NCBI GenBank assembly: GCA_003868215.1
Contig: QWDQ01000008.1
Coordinates: forward strand, 434,001-498,000
DNA: 64,000 nt
DNA from: Pseudophaeomoniella oleicola
Taxonomy: Eukaryota > Ascomycota > Eurotiomycetes > Phaeomoniellales > Phaeomoniellaceae
Direction: 5' to 3'
Shown here: one piece after another, positions 44,601 through 55,977 of the stretch
How the letters are laid out: each line of letters starts with the position of its first letter
Numbering within the stretch: the stretch's first letter is position 1
Program-made: the position numbers and the translations under genes
The notes under the pieces: generated by a model
Database searches by the model: none
The model's input: the letters and a program-made list of their open reading frames with translations, nothing else
Told to the model about the DNA's origin: nothing

Positions 44601-46178
44601 TCATCCGACCTGTCTATCCCCTACCACATTACTCGTATGCGCTAGCAGATACTTACAACATGTCAGCGCGTACTTGCATGCTTTGGTCCAGTTCTCATCG
44701 CTAGGACCGGAGAAGCCTGCCCCAAGCTTGATGCTCAGAGGAGGGTCTCCGATCTTATCTCCCTTGATCGGGTAAGGCAGACGATCGACTGCTGTGCCAA
44801 GTTGTGTCAGGCAGTCGAGAAATGCGACCATACCAGCATCGAAGCGTCGGTGATGGATCAAGCGGCCGAGTGGAACGTCGCCAGATGAGAAGAGATCAAG
44901 CGAGGTCACCTTCGGACTACCGACCGCGGCGGTAGGAGGCAGGCGGCTGCCAGGAGTGCCTTGACGCGATGCTTCGGGTGACTGTTGAGGATATTCGAGC
45001 TTCTCAATCCGACTCGTACTACCCATCGGTTTCAATCTATAGCCTTGGAAGGTAAAGCTCAGCTTTTCAGCGATAGTGGCGAGTAGAAGTAACGTCTGAC
45101 CCCAAGCCGCATTGATTTCGCTCCATTCGACATTCTGATTAGGGAGTCGACCGAGCCTAAGACCGTTAATAGTACCGAAAAACCCGTCGTGCCCAATACA
45201 GAACGTGTCATTATACACATTTGTACGAGATAACCGCTCAAGTTGCAGTGAGTCATGTGCATATTTGACCTCGAGCGCATCACGGGATGACTGGACCTCC
45301 AACAACTTTTCAGAAAACGCGTTTCGCGATGCCCAGAAAGCTGCTTCTTCTTCATCCAGAGCTCTGGACTCCTCCTCAAGAGCCGCAATTTCTGCGTCTA
45401 GTCCCGCCTTCTCCTTCTCGAGGGCCACAAGTTCCTCAAAGGCTTTCTCCTCTTTATTTTTAGCTTTAGTAAGGGCTGCCTCCGCCGTATCTACTTCTTC
45501 TTGGGATGGAACGGAAGTATTCAAAGTCTTGAGGAACTGGATATAAGAATCACGCTCCTTTGTTGCTCCGTGCAATCGGCTTTGCAAAGACGCGAGAAGT
45601 ATATCAGTGCACTCCGTGCAGATTGGATGGTCAATGTCTGAACGAGCTGAAAGTATGGAAAACAGGCGAGTAGCCCTCTCAACTTCGTGAGAAAGTGACA
45701 CTTGTTCGCCGTTAGCGCCAGCGCCGTTCAATTTCGCAAAGCGGTCTTGTTGTTCTTGATCTTGAACTTGTTGATCCTGCGTAGGTGGCACCGGCGAAAC
45801 CACCTGAGATTCGGTGAGCATGACAAAGGACATGTCTGGTGTGTTTTGGTGACCCGCCTGTGACCGGGCAGCAGACAATGAGCCATCTCCATGGGATTCG
45901 GTGGGGGCCGGGATCGAACGCTTGTAGAGAGGCGACGGGTTGGACGAAATTGCTTTGTCGTACAGGTTTCTGCGATCAGGAGGTATCCTCCCAGATGCCG
46001 AGGGATTCGTTGTGTTAGCGACAGATTTGCCTGTAGAGCCTTGAAGTGAATCAGCCTTGAGCAGAACCAGCAAGATGTAGGCGTCAAGCTTACCAACAAG
46101 AAGATCGAAAGCAGACGGGTTTAGATCCTCAAGGGACGAGTCGAGATGTAAAGGTGCCCTGCATTTCTGACAATACAT
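44601..46178 (-). CDS. ATG6: Beclin 1 / Atg6 autophagy protein
   Basis: Exons 46178..46094 and 46039..44601; 507 residues. Atg6/Vps30 is the scaffold subunit of the class III PI3-kinase complexes for autophagy and vacuolar sorting. MYCQKCRAPLHLDSSLEDLN at the N-terminus and DMSFVMLTESQV match the family; ICTECTDILL, a long coiled coil (about 210-300) and the BARA domain (ERLSRTNVYNDTFCIGHDGF, INAAWGQTLLLL) follow. The 54-nt intron (GTAAGC...TTCAAG, branch GCTGAT) has no stop and is a multiple of three; retention would insert 18 residues between LLVG and STGKSV. Family alignment (AFDLLVGSTGKSVANTTN) strongly favours splicing. Divergent from SCM3. Confidence 0.95.
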   Translation of the reverse strand: MYCQKCRAPLHLDSSLEDLNPSAFDLLVGKLDAYILLVLLKADSLQGSTGKSVANTTNPSASGRIPPDRRNLYDKAISSNPSPLYKRSIPAPTESHGDGSLSAARSQAGHQNTPDMSFVMLTESQVVSPVPPTQDQQVQDQEQQDRFAKLNGAGANGEQVSLSHEVERATRLFSILSARSDIDHPICTECTDILLASLQSRLHGATKERDSYIQFLKTLNTSVPSQEEVDTAEAALTKAKNKEEKAFEELVALEKEKAGLDAEIAALEEESRALDEEEAAFWASRNAFSEKLLEVQSSRDALEVKYAHDSLQLERLSRTNVYNDTFCIGHDGFFGTINGLRLGRLPNQNVEWSEINAAWGQTLLLLATIAEKLSFTFQGYRLKPMGSTSRIEKLEYPQQSPEASRQGTPGSRLPPTAAVGSPKVTSLDLFSSGDVPLGRLIHHRRFDAGMVAFLDCLTQLGTAVDRLPYPIKGDKIGDPPLSIKLGAGFSGPSDENWTKACKYALTCCKYLLAHTSNVVGDRQVG

Positions 46179-46585
46179 AATATAATTTAGAGCCGAGCGT
46201 TGTGTCCTTGTTTTGCCACGATATCAGAGGGTTGATCTCCAGGACCTATGCCAGAATATCTCCGTTGAGGCTACCAAGCATTCGAGTGACCAGCAGGCGG
46301 TGTTTAAATGAAGGCACCCAAACAAATGCACCTATCGTACTAGGTATCGTACTAGGTAAGGTGTTTCTTTATTGTACTGCTCTGCTCTTATCGATTGCAG
46401 TTTCCCCACAACGCGGATGACGCGCTTGTGAGCACCTGCCACTTACCACCTACTACATCTACACGGTCCCAAGGATTGGTCCCATGAGTAGAAGAATCAG
46501 AATAAGGATCTCGACATTCTTATTCTCTCTCAGTCTAGATAGATGAAGAAGCACAAGGCATTAGCACGTGAAGGATATAGCCAGG
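46179..46585. promoter_or_regulatory. Divergent promoter, ATG6/SCM3
   Basis: 407 bp between start codons, with a tandem 12-bp repeat ATCGTACTAGGT at 46334-46345 and 46346-46357. Confidence 0.6.
46334..46357. repeat. Tandem 12-bp duplication ATCGTACTAGGT
   Basis: Two perfect adjacent copies, in the middle of the ATG6/SCM3 divergent promoter. Confidence 0.9.
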
Positions 46586-48454
46586 ATGGAGCCCCCTCCA
46601 AAAAGACCTCGCCTGTCAATGTTCAGAGACTTGAACGATAGTGATGCCACCCTTGCAGTTGCTCGTCAAAAAAATGATCGCCGCCTCAAATCACGGTGGG
46701 AATCGATCTTCAACAAGTATGGGCGAGACTTCAGTAATATTGCGGACGAAATCGACAACGAGACAGGCGAAATTTTGGTCAATAACGGGCATCTGGCCAG
46801 CATACGAGATGAGAAGGATACAGGACAGCTAAGACCAACGCGGGCCTCTTCATTTAATTTAGATGGGTCAGAAGCTGAGCGATACGAGGGGGGACGATTG
46901 CTTCGTGCCATGACAGCGGCTCCAGGCGATTATGATGTCCCTTATCCGTCTGTTGAAGACGATGACGATGTCTTAGTTTTGTTTGAGAGAATAGCACAGA
47001 ATGCTGCACAGAAGACTTCATTTTCTGACGTCTATATCAAGCCGGAAGAGTCCTCTGAGGCGGAAGATGACGGTCAGCGAGATGGCTTCCAGCACACCGA
47101 CGAGGATGAGTCGGACCGCGACTCACTTTTAGGAACATCCCAGTTCGTGTATCGTCCGGAGAGCCCATCTGACATAGCTGCAAGCACTCTTCATAGAAGA
47201 GGATCTGGAAGCCCTGATTCGCTACTAGATGAGATGAGAGATGTCACTGGTATGACCAGATCTCCAACCGCAGACTCTCTACTTGATGAGGAAACGTGGA
47301 AAGATGAGCAAGGCTACGCACTACCTGAAGTGACTAGGGAACTCAGTGACCAGTCTAATCCTTTTGATGAGGATGCAATTCTACGGCGATACGGTCCTGA
47401 CATTGGGCCTCACATACTTGAAGCCTTCCGCCAACGCAATGCCATGGAAGAGGAGAAGATAGAGCCAGCATGGAGATTACCTGAGACAGGACCATCCTTC
47501 GAAACATTTTCTGACGCAAGGATCGAACAGAACGTGGAGCAAGATCGTGACGACAACGATTCTATTGATCAGAGGCGCTCACCGACGGCAATTCTAGACG
47601 GGCACTCTATATGGGCTCCTGCGATGGCATCTCGGAGACGATCCAAGCCAGTTCCTCCGCCGCCTCGGCCTGGGCCACAGCAACGAGCGTCATCTCTTGC
47701 GAGCGACGAATCTGAAGATCCACTGCAAGAAGGATTTAAGGACAAAAGGAGCCAAGAAGAAGCGCAGGCATTCGCACGCGAGTGGCAAGATTGTATGGAA
47801 CAAAGCATTTGTCCCTACTGCAAACAATACAAATCACGATTAATGGACCATTTCCGAGTGATGGTAAACGGGAACGCTGATGGTATCCATGACATTGAGT
47901 ACTTGAGAGATGTCTGCAAAAGCCGTCCTCTGGGCCTGAACGAGATCAGGCATTTTCTTGATGTAGTCCGGTATAGAGAGCTCGACGATCTCGGCTTTAA
48001 AGAGATCGCTTCCAAAACAGGTTCTTCTTTCAGACTGGCCTATAATACTTACTATCAGTACCGGATTACACAAAAGCCAGAGGAAAAGCTAGCGGCTGAA
48101 GGACGGGCTTGGTCTCACGAAGAAGATGATTTGCTAAGACAGGTCATGAGCGATTCAAACGCCACGTTTCGTTCTGCAAAAGCGCTTGTTTCCCGAAGAA
48201 GATATGGCGAGATAGGAAACAGACTAGCAACATTGCACATGCGCACCTTTGAAGAGCAGGGCCTCCCAATTCATCAAGCGCAGCGACGTGCGCTCAAAGA
48301 GAAGACAGAACCTCTCGAAAATCGCATCAAAAGCGAGCCTAGGGTGGTTAACGACGAAAATCCGGAGAACGGTAGTACTGATCACGACGACACGACAGCA
48401 GTGGCTCCCTGGTCAGACAGTGACCATGATTCCCTCCTAGACGGCGTTCTATAG
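46586..48454 (+). CDS. SCM3: CENP-A chaperone Scm3
   Basis: Single exon, 622 residues. Scm3/HJURP delivers the centromeric histone H3 variant. The Scm3 domain is near the N-terminus, about residues 30-85: RLKSRWESIFNKYGRDFSNI, ADEIDNETGEILVNNGHLAS, IRDEKDTG. A long acidic disordered part follows. At about 410-430 SICPYCKQYKSRLMDHF is a C2H-type putative zinc motif, and the C-terminal WSHEEDDLLRQVMSDS is Myb/SANT-like; filamentous-fungal Scm3 proteins are known to carry extra DNA-binding domains unlike the short yeast protein. Start: ATG 46586 (MEPPPKRPRLSMF); the upstream in-frame GTG is not used. Confidence 0.88.
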   Translation: MEPPPKRPRLSMFRDLNDSDATLAVARQKNDRRLKSRWESIFNKYGRDFSNIADEIDNETGEILVNNGHLASIRDEKDTGQLRPTRASSFNLDGSEAERYEGGRLLRAMTAAPGDYDVPYPSVEDDDDVLVLFERIAQNAAQKTSFSDVYIKPEESSEAEDDGQRDGFQHTDEDESDRDSLLGTSQFVYRPESPSDIAASTLHRRGSGSPDSLLDEMRDVTGMTRSPTADSLLDEETWKDEQGYALPEVTRELSDQSNPFDEDAILRRYGPDIGPHILEAFRQRNAMEEEKIEPAWRLPETGPSFETFSDARIEQNVEQDRDDNDSIDQRRSPTAILDGHSIWAPAMASRRRSKPVPPPPRPGPQQRASSLASDESEDPLQEGFKDKRSQEEAQAFAREWQDCMEQSICPYCKQYKSRLMDHFRVMVNGNADGIHDIEYLRDVCKSRPLGLNEIRHFLDVVRYRELDDLGFKEIASKTGSSFRLAYNTYYQYRITQKPEEKLAAEGRAWSHEEDDLLRQVMSDSNATFRSAKALVSRRRYGEIGNRLATLHMRTFEEQGLPIHQAQRRALKEKTEPLENRIKSEPRVVNDENPENGSTDHDDTTAVAPWSDSDHDSLLDGVL

Positions 48455-48600
48455 TACATGACAAGCATTCGAGATCATTCGAAAGCTACTGCCTAGCTTT
48501 CTGATTGGCAAGACACACATAAGCTCGCCTGGTCGTTTGCCGCGACACGCTCCTAGCAAGAGATCTATCGCTTTCATCCGCCAGCAAATATATGCATCCA

Positions 48601-49971
48601 TCACACCGCCGCTTGCTCCGCTGAAGCCCTTTTCGGGTCCATGTATGCGTCCGCCACTGTGTTTGAGGTGGCACCAATTGCGTTCAAAACATCTTCAGGC
48701 TTCGTATCGGATTTGCCGCCAATATCACCGGCTTTGGCCCAGAATTTTGAAAGATGTCTTGTCCCCGAGTCACATAAAATAGTCACTATCCTGTGTCCTG
48801 GACCTAGTCTTAGGGCAGTTCTGGTCGCTGCTGCACCTGCAATGCTGTTAGAATCGCCGAGCTTCTGCTAAGGCCGCTTACAATTGACAGCGCTGCTGCT
48901 CCCAATGAATATGCCATCTTTCTCAACGAGCCATCTCGCCATTGCCATTGCCTGTTCATCAGTGATTTTCTCCGCGTCATCTATCACTGGTCGTCCTCTC
49001 TCAAAGTTGACCGTCGACCTAGTAAGGCCGATACCCTCCACAATTGTGTCTATCTGATGTCTTCGCCGAGTGCCTTCTTTTTCCAAAGAATGAAACATAA
49101 CCCCGTGTTTAACCTTATTATACAATCCGCTTCCTTGAGGGTCGGCAAGGACCACGCGTATTCCAGGCAGTTTTGACTTCAAGAAGAGCGCACACCCGGA
49201 GATTGTGCCCCCAGTCCCTGCTCCAGCAACGAAAGCATCTAGTTTTCCAGAGCACTGGTAAAATATTTCGGGACCTGTGGTCTCGAAATGGGCTCGCCAA
49301 TTGGCTTCATTCTCAAATTGATTCGCAAAGAAACCTCGGCCCTCCTTATCAGGATCGTTCGAGTGCTGTCTCGCAAGGTTGCGAGCTCTGTTAACGAAAT
49401 GGTTCTGATCCACGATGGGTGCAGGTGTGACCCTCTCGACAACGGCACCGAGTTTAAGTAGAAGATCTGATTTCTCTGTTGCCACGTCTGATGGCATGCA
49501 GATATGTGCTAGATAGCCACGAGCTCTACAGAGCGTAGCCAACGAGATACCCGTTGAACCAACCGTTCCCTCGTAAACCGTGTCACCAGAGTTTGGCTTG
49601 AGTAGGCCTTGACTTTCAGCTGTCTGTATCATACTTAAAGCAACGCGATCCTTTGGACTCCCGCCAGCACCATTCAAGAATTCTGCTTTCGCCAGGATTT
49701 CACAACCAGTCGCATCCGACAAAGATTTTATTCTGAATAAAGGGGTATTTCCAATGCATGCTTCCACCCCCGATCTGATTATCATCCTCTCCTGTGCTGA
49801 GTTGTCGATCTCCGTTATCCCCGAGTTCGTTGGTTTGCCATGCGTCCACTCTCGAATATACCTCCGCCGAGGAGAATCCCCGATGAAGGCACCATAGTAA
49901 TAACCCCCTAATACGCCTGCAGTGGCGCCCAAAGCAAAGATCCACAGCAGAGATTGGGTGTCTCTCGCCAT
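48601..49971 (-). CDS. MCY1: Membrane-anchored mitochondrial cysteine synthase-like protein
   Basis: Exons 49971..48882 and 48836..48601 (45-bp intron, phase 1); 441 residues. PLP-dependent OAS-sulfhydrylase fold: the PLP Lys is K107 in GAGGSPKDRVALSMI, the substrate loop is EGTVGSTGISLA, the phosphate cup GAGTGGTISG, and SSSAVNC-AAATRTAL is formed across the intron. An N-terminal membrane segment (LLWIFALGATAGVLGGYYYG, about 9-28) is like yeast Mcy1 (Ygr012w) at the mitochondrial outer membrane. Whether it makes cysteine is open. Convergent with SCM3, stops 146 bp apart. Confidence 0.9.
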
Positions 49972-50362
49972 TGCATTTGTCTGGCCCTCAACTCACGCAA
50001 GTTCCCCCCATTCGATCAAGACAAAAGGCTGTTTTTGATTGACTCAATATTCATGTAGGCATTATTGGGAGCTCTGCGTCATTGAGGTCGAAATTATCCT
50101 GAGTCACAGTCTCATATGGTTCAAGGAACTCGATCAAGAGAGCCCCTGCTTTGCAGCGTCAATATTCTCAATGTAGTTCGGAACGCTTGCAATATTTGAG
50201 ACAGAAAACATTCCCTCCGGAAGAGCCTTGGCGGGTGTACCTTAGAAACAGCTCCACAGCTCGGTCTTCCATCACTTTTTGCGGAGCTCAAACTGCACAC
50301 CCAATTCCCAGCATTCACGGTGCTCTGTTGCAATTGAATGTACCAGCGTAGAATATCGTTTA
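49972..50362. promoter_or_regulatory. Divergent promoter, MCY1/NDUFAF7
   Basis: 391 bp between start codons of two genes for mitochondrial proteins. No coding frame called; the plus frame is open back to about 50279 but without an ATG before 50363. Confidence 0.5.
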
Positions 50363-51893
50363 ATGGACGCTTTAGTATTTAACTCGATATTGAAGCAGTT
50401 ATGCGCGCTTCCAGCCAGAAACTGCCTTAACCGACAGCGTCTGCGATTTCTTCAAGCATCTTCAACTGTCAATGCGCACCGGAACTATGCGACGCGAAGG
50501 AAACGAGAACGAAGCGATGGAAGCACGAGTGACTGGCAACAAAGGCTGGATGCATTTCCCAAGGACATGTCAAAGCAGTTGCAGGAGTATCCATTGGTTA
50601 CCGCAACCGATCTTCGCTCCAGAACACATCGACCACGGCGTGTGAAGATGCTGACGAGAGACTTCATTGAAGGTCTGTCTCTGCTACTTTGCCTCGTTCA
50701 TCACAAGCTGACTCTCGGCAGACAGTCTCTACAATCCGAACTACGGTTACTTTTCGAAGCATGCCACGATCTTCAATCCCGGCGCGCCGTTTGACTTCAG
50801 CACTATTTACAGCGACAATGATTTCAATAAGCTGGTAGATAAGCGCTATCAAGAATTCGAGGACAAACTGGACGATGAGGATCCGGATGACACTCGGCAA
50901 CTGTGGCATACGCCGACCGAGTTATTTAGGCCGTATTACGGTGAAGCGATAGCACGATACCTTGTCTCGAATTATAAATTGACGCTCTTTCCCTACAGCG
51001 ACCTCATTATATACGAAATGGGTGCCGGCAATGGGACGCTGATGAGAAATATCATGGACTGGATTCGGGATTTTGAACCAGAAGTCTACCAGCGGACGAA
51101 GTTCCGCATCATAGAAATTTCAACGTCTCTTGCAGCTCTACAAGGAAAGAGCACGCACCTGGGAGGCCATGGTGAGCACGTTCAGATCATCAATCGCTCG
51201 GTCTTTGACTGGACTGAATATGTATCGGCACCCTGCTTCTTCCTTGCCCAGGAAGTGTTTGATAACTTTCCCCATGACGAGATTCGTTACGATCCTTTCA
51301 CGGAACAACCCTTGCAGGGTGGTGTACTTATCGACAACGACGGGGAATTCTTTGAGTACTATGAGCGCCATCTCGATCCAGTAGCTTCTCGGTTCTTCCG
51401 CACCCGCTCCGCCGCTGCTCGTTCGCCTTACCCGACACCCATCTCAGGCTCTCGCCTCCTTCGAAAAATCAAATACTCCCTCCCCGTTGCTCCGAATCTC
51501 ACCGACCCCGAATTCATTCCCACCCGCCTGATGCAGTTTTTCGAAGTTCTCCAGACCTACTTCCCCGCCCACAAGCTTATCGCCTCAGACTTCAGCAACC
51601 TCCCCACGCCAATCAAGGGCATCAACGCTCCGATTGTACAGACTCGCTACCAGCGCAAAAACGTCAGCGTCAACACCCCATTCGTCCACCAGGGCTACTT
51701 TGACATCTTCTTCCCTTCAGACTTCGCCGTGCTGGAAGACATGTACCGTGCCATCACGGGCAAACTCACGAACGTGATGACCCACAAGGACTTTTTGGAA
51801 CGATGGGCCTGGGTCGAGGACACGACGACGATCAACGGGGAGAATCCGATGTTACAGTGGTATAAGAACGCCAAGGTCTTAACGACCCTCTAG
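50363..51893 (+). CDS. NDUFAF7-type mitochondrial protein arginine methyltransferase (DUF185/MidA)
   Basis: Exons 50363..50672 and 50722..51893 (49-bp intron, phase 1); 493 residues. In animals NDUFAF7 methylates NDUFS2 to help assemble complex I. The N-terminal 45 residues are basic and amphipathic with no acids (ILKQLCALPARNCLNRQRLR), a mitochondrial presequence. The family stretch RDFIE-DSLYNPNYGYFSKH is built across the intron. SAM motif I is LIIYEMGAGNGTLMRNI, followed by RIIEISTSLAALQ and FFLAQEVFDNFPHDEI. The C-terminus FTHKD-type segment MTHKDFLERWA is also present. A 120-residue insertion-like stretch with RSPYPTPISGSRLL follows; its role is unknown. Confidence 0.88.
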
Positions 51894-52309
51894 TTAGTGG
51901 GGGTGAATGGAATTTTGCAAGATATAAGTTTAGCTTTTCTGGACTTGACGAGATATATATTATCTCGTACGAGAGAGGGTCGAGAGATACTAGAGTATGA
52001 TCATAAATAAATGTTTGAACTGATTCCCCCATGCCTACACTTTTGTTTCTCTCTTTGAAAAGAAAATACCTCTTTCTCTCTCCGATATAGACGTACAAAA
52101 TTTCCCGCCCGCTCCACGAGTTCATTCCGCTCTCATTACGAGAATTATTGGCAAATGGCTTCCAATCCAACACGTCCTGCTTTCCGTAAAGAAGGTCGCC
52201 AATCCCTTCATAGTCGATTGCGGGGAGGCCAGACTTTTGATATGCTCCTGGATGAGCAAGCAAGCAAAGACACCCATACATATGTAAACCTGAGATCAAA
52301 TTCGGGACT
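51894..52309. other. Convergent 3' spacer, NDUFAF7/U2AF65
   Basis: 416 bp between stops, no coding signal noticed; AT-rich with TATATATTATC near 51954. Confidence 0.5.
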
Positions 52310-54211
52310 CTACCAAGCGTTGACGTCAAAAGATTCCTGAAAAAGAAATACTCGTTAGTTGACAGCTTTTCGGGTGTTTAAAATTTGACAAAGGGGAATT
52401 TCGAAACTCACCTCGGAGAAGTATGTCGTGACGACGGTTCGATCTGCAAATTTCCGGCCCGCGAGGCTCTGGAGTGCCTTCTTTGCGGCTTCATTGCCAT
52501 CGAACTTGATGAAAATCTTTCCGACACCGGCTGACTGTCGTGACCCGCCGCTTGGCCTCGGGATCTTGACGTCGAGCACATTACCGTACTTTTGACATTC
52601 CTCTATGATATCTTCCTTGATTTCTGTGTAGGAGTTAGCGTTGCATTTCATTCTGGGAGTCAAGGCAAGGTGACCATACCTTCATATTCATCGTTGTCAA
52701 TCAACTCTTCTGCCGTGACCATATTGAGGAGTTGGAGGACCCGCCCTTCTTCAAGACCAGCTGAGGTGGTACCAGCAAACATGGACATAGCATTGACACC
52801 CATTTCAAGACCAGCTGCCTGTGTAGAACCGATGCTTGCCAAGCGAACTTTGAGCTTTTGATCGCCCAGTTCCATGCCATCCAGACCCTCCACAGCAATG
52901 GTAGTGGATGCGGGATCTGCGTATTCGCAGAAGGCAATGCCACGTGACTCTTCGGTTGACGAATCTTTCACCAGGGTGAATGCTTTCAATTCGCCAAAAG
53001 ACACAAGTAGTTCGGAGACTTGCTCGTCTGTCAAGTAAACAGGGAGGTTAGCAACACAAATCTTGTTCGGACTGTCAGGGACGGTGCTCGAAATCCCTTC
53101 TCCCTGATAGTCGCCTTCCTCGGGGGTAGGCACAATGTAATCCTTGGGTCTCTTGATTTGCAAGCCTTTCGCTGCTCCATTACCATTTGCCTCCCCGTTC
53201 GCTTCTACATGCTCTGGCATCTCGATTCCGTTCAAGGCCAGGGCCAGGGTCGCATCCGAGGGGTTCCTGAATTCAACAAGGGCATACGATCTGTCACTGG
53301 ACAGGTTTGCTTGTATGCAAGGATCGATGCCTCTGATAACGTTCAGGCCATTCATTTGTAGGTTGAAGAAGGAGATGAGCGACTCTTCCGACACCGAAGA
53401 AGGAACATTGTGAACAAACAAACGTTTAGACTGTCTCGCATGTGAGGGCTTCAGTGTTGTTGCGCTTGCTGCATTTTCCGGCTGGTTCATGAAGGCGGCC
53501 AACTTGCTGGGATCCATAGGCTGCTGGCGCGGAGCACCAGGAAGTGGAAACATGCCTGACAGCTTAGCCTGCTCTGCCGTGACGTTCTCATATCCAGGTG
53601 GCTTGATATCCCATTGTGTCAATCTTCTCTTTCGCTCCAGAACGGAGACGATGTCTGTAAGATCAGGGGTAGGCTCTCTCTTCTTTGGCGGTGGGCTTGC
53701 ACTCCTCTTGCGCTCTCTGGTCGGGTTCGATATCCCCTCCCGTTCCCTCCTTCCTCCCCTTCGATCATCAAATAGATCACGCTCGCGTCTTGGTGGTCGA
53801 TCCCCGTCGTCTCTCCTCCGCCTGTCTCCTCTGTCTCGGTCCCATTCTCTGTCGTCCCGTCGGCCGTACCTGTCTTCCCGCTCCCTGGCTCTGTAATCGC
53901 GACTGGAGGAGTACGTGTCGCCCTCGAAGTCACGTCCAGATCGCCGGGAGCCATGATGTGGGGATCGCGATCGCCTCCTCTCCCTGTCTCTGTCTCGATT
54001 CCTGTCGCGGTCTCCTCTGTCACGATCTCGTCTATCATCTCGGTCTCCTCGCGAACTCTGTGTACCATTAGCATAAGGGGAAGAGACTGTGTCGGCACTT
54101 CTACGTACATAATGCTCCCTCGAGCGGCCCGAGTCTGTCAGGTACATATGTTAGTGAAAATTGTTGCTAGCTGTTCAAGGACGACATACCTCTCGAGTAC
54201 TCGCCGTTCAT
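52310..54211 (-). CDS. U2AF65: Splicing factor U2AF large subunit
   Basis: Exons 54211..54190, 54134..52680, 52623..52412, 52336..52310 (introns 55, 56 and 75 bp); 571 residues. U2AF65 binds the polypyrimidine tract at 3' splice sites. Exon 1 encodes only MNGEYSR. An RS/RD-rich N-terminus (residues about 10-150) precedes the SF1/U2AF35-facing linker. RRM1 starts KRLFVHNVPSSVSEESLISF, RRM2 has KICVANLPVYLTDEQVSELL and RGIAFCEYADP, and the C-terminal UHM begins at VLQLLNMVTAEELIDNDEYE and ends in the 9-codon last exon ESFDVNAW. This is a complete family layout. Divergent from OGG1. Confidence 0.95.
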
Positions 54212-54583
54212 ATTGACGGTATGTGCGTGAGAGCCACTTGACCGTGATGGTATGTGTAATGCCTATCGCACAAGCACATAGACTTGCGATTATGATGCGC
54301 CGTGCTGAAGGCCGGTTTGGTGGACAAACAGTTGATGTGTCTGCTGATGAGAATGCGAACCCCAGCCGTAAACTTTCAGAGCAACGCTTTTCCGCAGCTG
54401 TAGCGAAAATCAAGCTAGACCCTTTTCAGCAAGTCCAGGGATCTCTAATTGAGTTGGAGTTCCAGAACGCGAACTGACGCGCATAAGGCGCAGTAAAGTA
54501 ATAATAAGTAGGTACTGATCAGTGTCAGTTACCCACCCCAACTTCACCTGGTCATGGCACCTTTTTGATACAGTCTTGCAATC
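54212..54583. promoter_or_regulatory. Divergent promoter, U2AF65/OGG1
   Basis: 372 bp between start codons of U2AF65 and OGG1. A frame of about 84 codons from 54223 on plus shows no family motif. Confidence 0.5.
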
Positions 54584-55977
54584 ATGACTCGAGTCACTGA
54601 ATGGAAGAAGCTCCCTATTAATCTCACTGAACTTTGTATCGCGACGACACTGCGATGTGGACAGTCCTTCAGGTATTGCGGTCAATAACTTTATATGCAT
54701 TCACGATGCTGACAAGCTACCAGGTGGCGCAAAAATGACCGGGATGAGTATTCGTGTACACTACATGGACGTGTGATTTTGTTAAAGCAAGATAACACAC
54801 ACCTCCATTACCGTTCAATATGGCCGACCTCCGCTCCTCTGGCACCTCCCACCCCTCCTTCATCCGTACCTCCTTCAGAAAGCGGGTCCAGCGTCGAGAC
54901 CAAGGACGACACTGAAGACTTCCTTAGACACTACCTGAACCTGGGTCCGAACCTGGGAGGTCTGTACTCGGACTGGTCGTCGTCCGATCCCAATTTCAGA
55001 AAGAAAGCCCCTAAGTTTACAGGTGTACGAATTTTGAAGCAAGATGCCTGGGAGGCATTGATTGGATTCATATGCAGCAGCAATAACAACATTTCTAGAA
55101 TAACACAGATGGTACGGTGCCCGTCAGTCTAGCTATGGAAATGCTCATTCTTTTTTCAGGTTGAGAAATTGTGTCAGCATTATGGACCATTCATTGCTGA
55201 TCATGACGGTTACTCCTATCACGATTTTCCAGGTCCTTCGGCTCTTACAGGAAACAGTGTCGAGGCCAATTTGCGCGAATTAGGGTTTGGCTATCGAGCC
55301 AAATACATATACCGAACAGCGCTCATTGTCGCAAACGAGAGGAAGGCTGGATGGCTTGATTCTTTGCGAAACCCAGAGAGCCCTTTGCTCGGGTTGAAGT
55401 CCACACCCGCTGGCGAGATGAAATCAGAGGGCCGGGAAGGTTATCGCCAAGCCCACGGAGCACTTCTTGATCTCCAAGGCTGTGGTCCAAAGGTGGCAGA
55501 CTGCGTTTGCTTGATGGGACTTGGCTGGGGAGAAGCAGTACCAGTTGATACACATGGTAAGTGGACCAAATCAAGCAGCATCAATCGTGCCTCTGACTCC
55601 ATCCAGTATGGCAAATTGCTCAGAGAGACTACAAATTTGGTCGAGGAAAACACAGTAGCCTGACCAAAGCAAACTACGATGCTGTCGCAAATCACTTCCG
55701 TAAGTTGTGGGGCCAGGAAGCAGGTTGGGCCCATAGTGTACTTTTCACAGCAGACTTGCGTGCTTTCTCTGACCGTCTCACTACGAAGATAGAGGTGAAG
55801 GAGGAGCAGGTCTCTATCAAGAAGGAGGATACTAGTGGCGTACAGGAAGCCATACCTGTGAAGCGGTCTATTACTGCCAAGTCAACTCTGAAGCGACAGC
55901 CCGATGAGACCGTGCTTGGCTTGAATGAAGCTAACGTCAGTCTCACTGAACGAGTGAAGCGACGACGGCGTGGTTGA
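54584..55977 (+). CDS. OGG1: 8-oxoguanine DNA glycosylase/AP lyase
   Basis: Exons 54584..54672, 54724..55111, 55160..55556, 55607..55977 (introns 48-51 bp); 414 residues. Ogg1 excises 8-oxoG opposite C. The N-terminal domain opens [19 protein letters not shown] and GQSFRWRK spans intron 1. The helix-hairpin-helix is [20 protein letters not shown] with catalytic Lys at about 270, and [15 protein letters not shown] has the catalytic Asp at about 289. The Lys-Asp spacing of 19 equals that of human OGG1 (249/268). The basic C-terminal tail ends VKRRRRG, a likely nuclear signal. Confidence 0.94.

Noticed and set aside
45900-45915. tRNA T-loop-like word
   Set aside because: Lies within the ATG6 coding exon and lacks the other arms.
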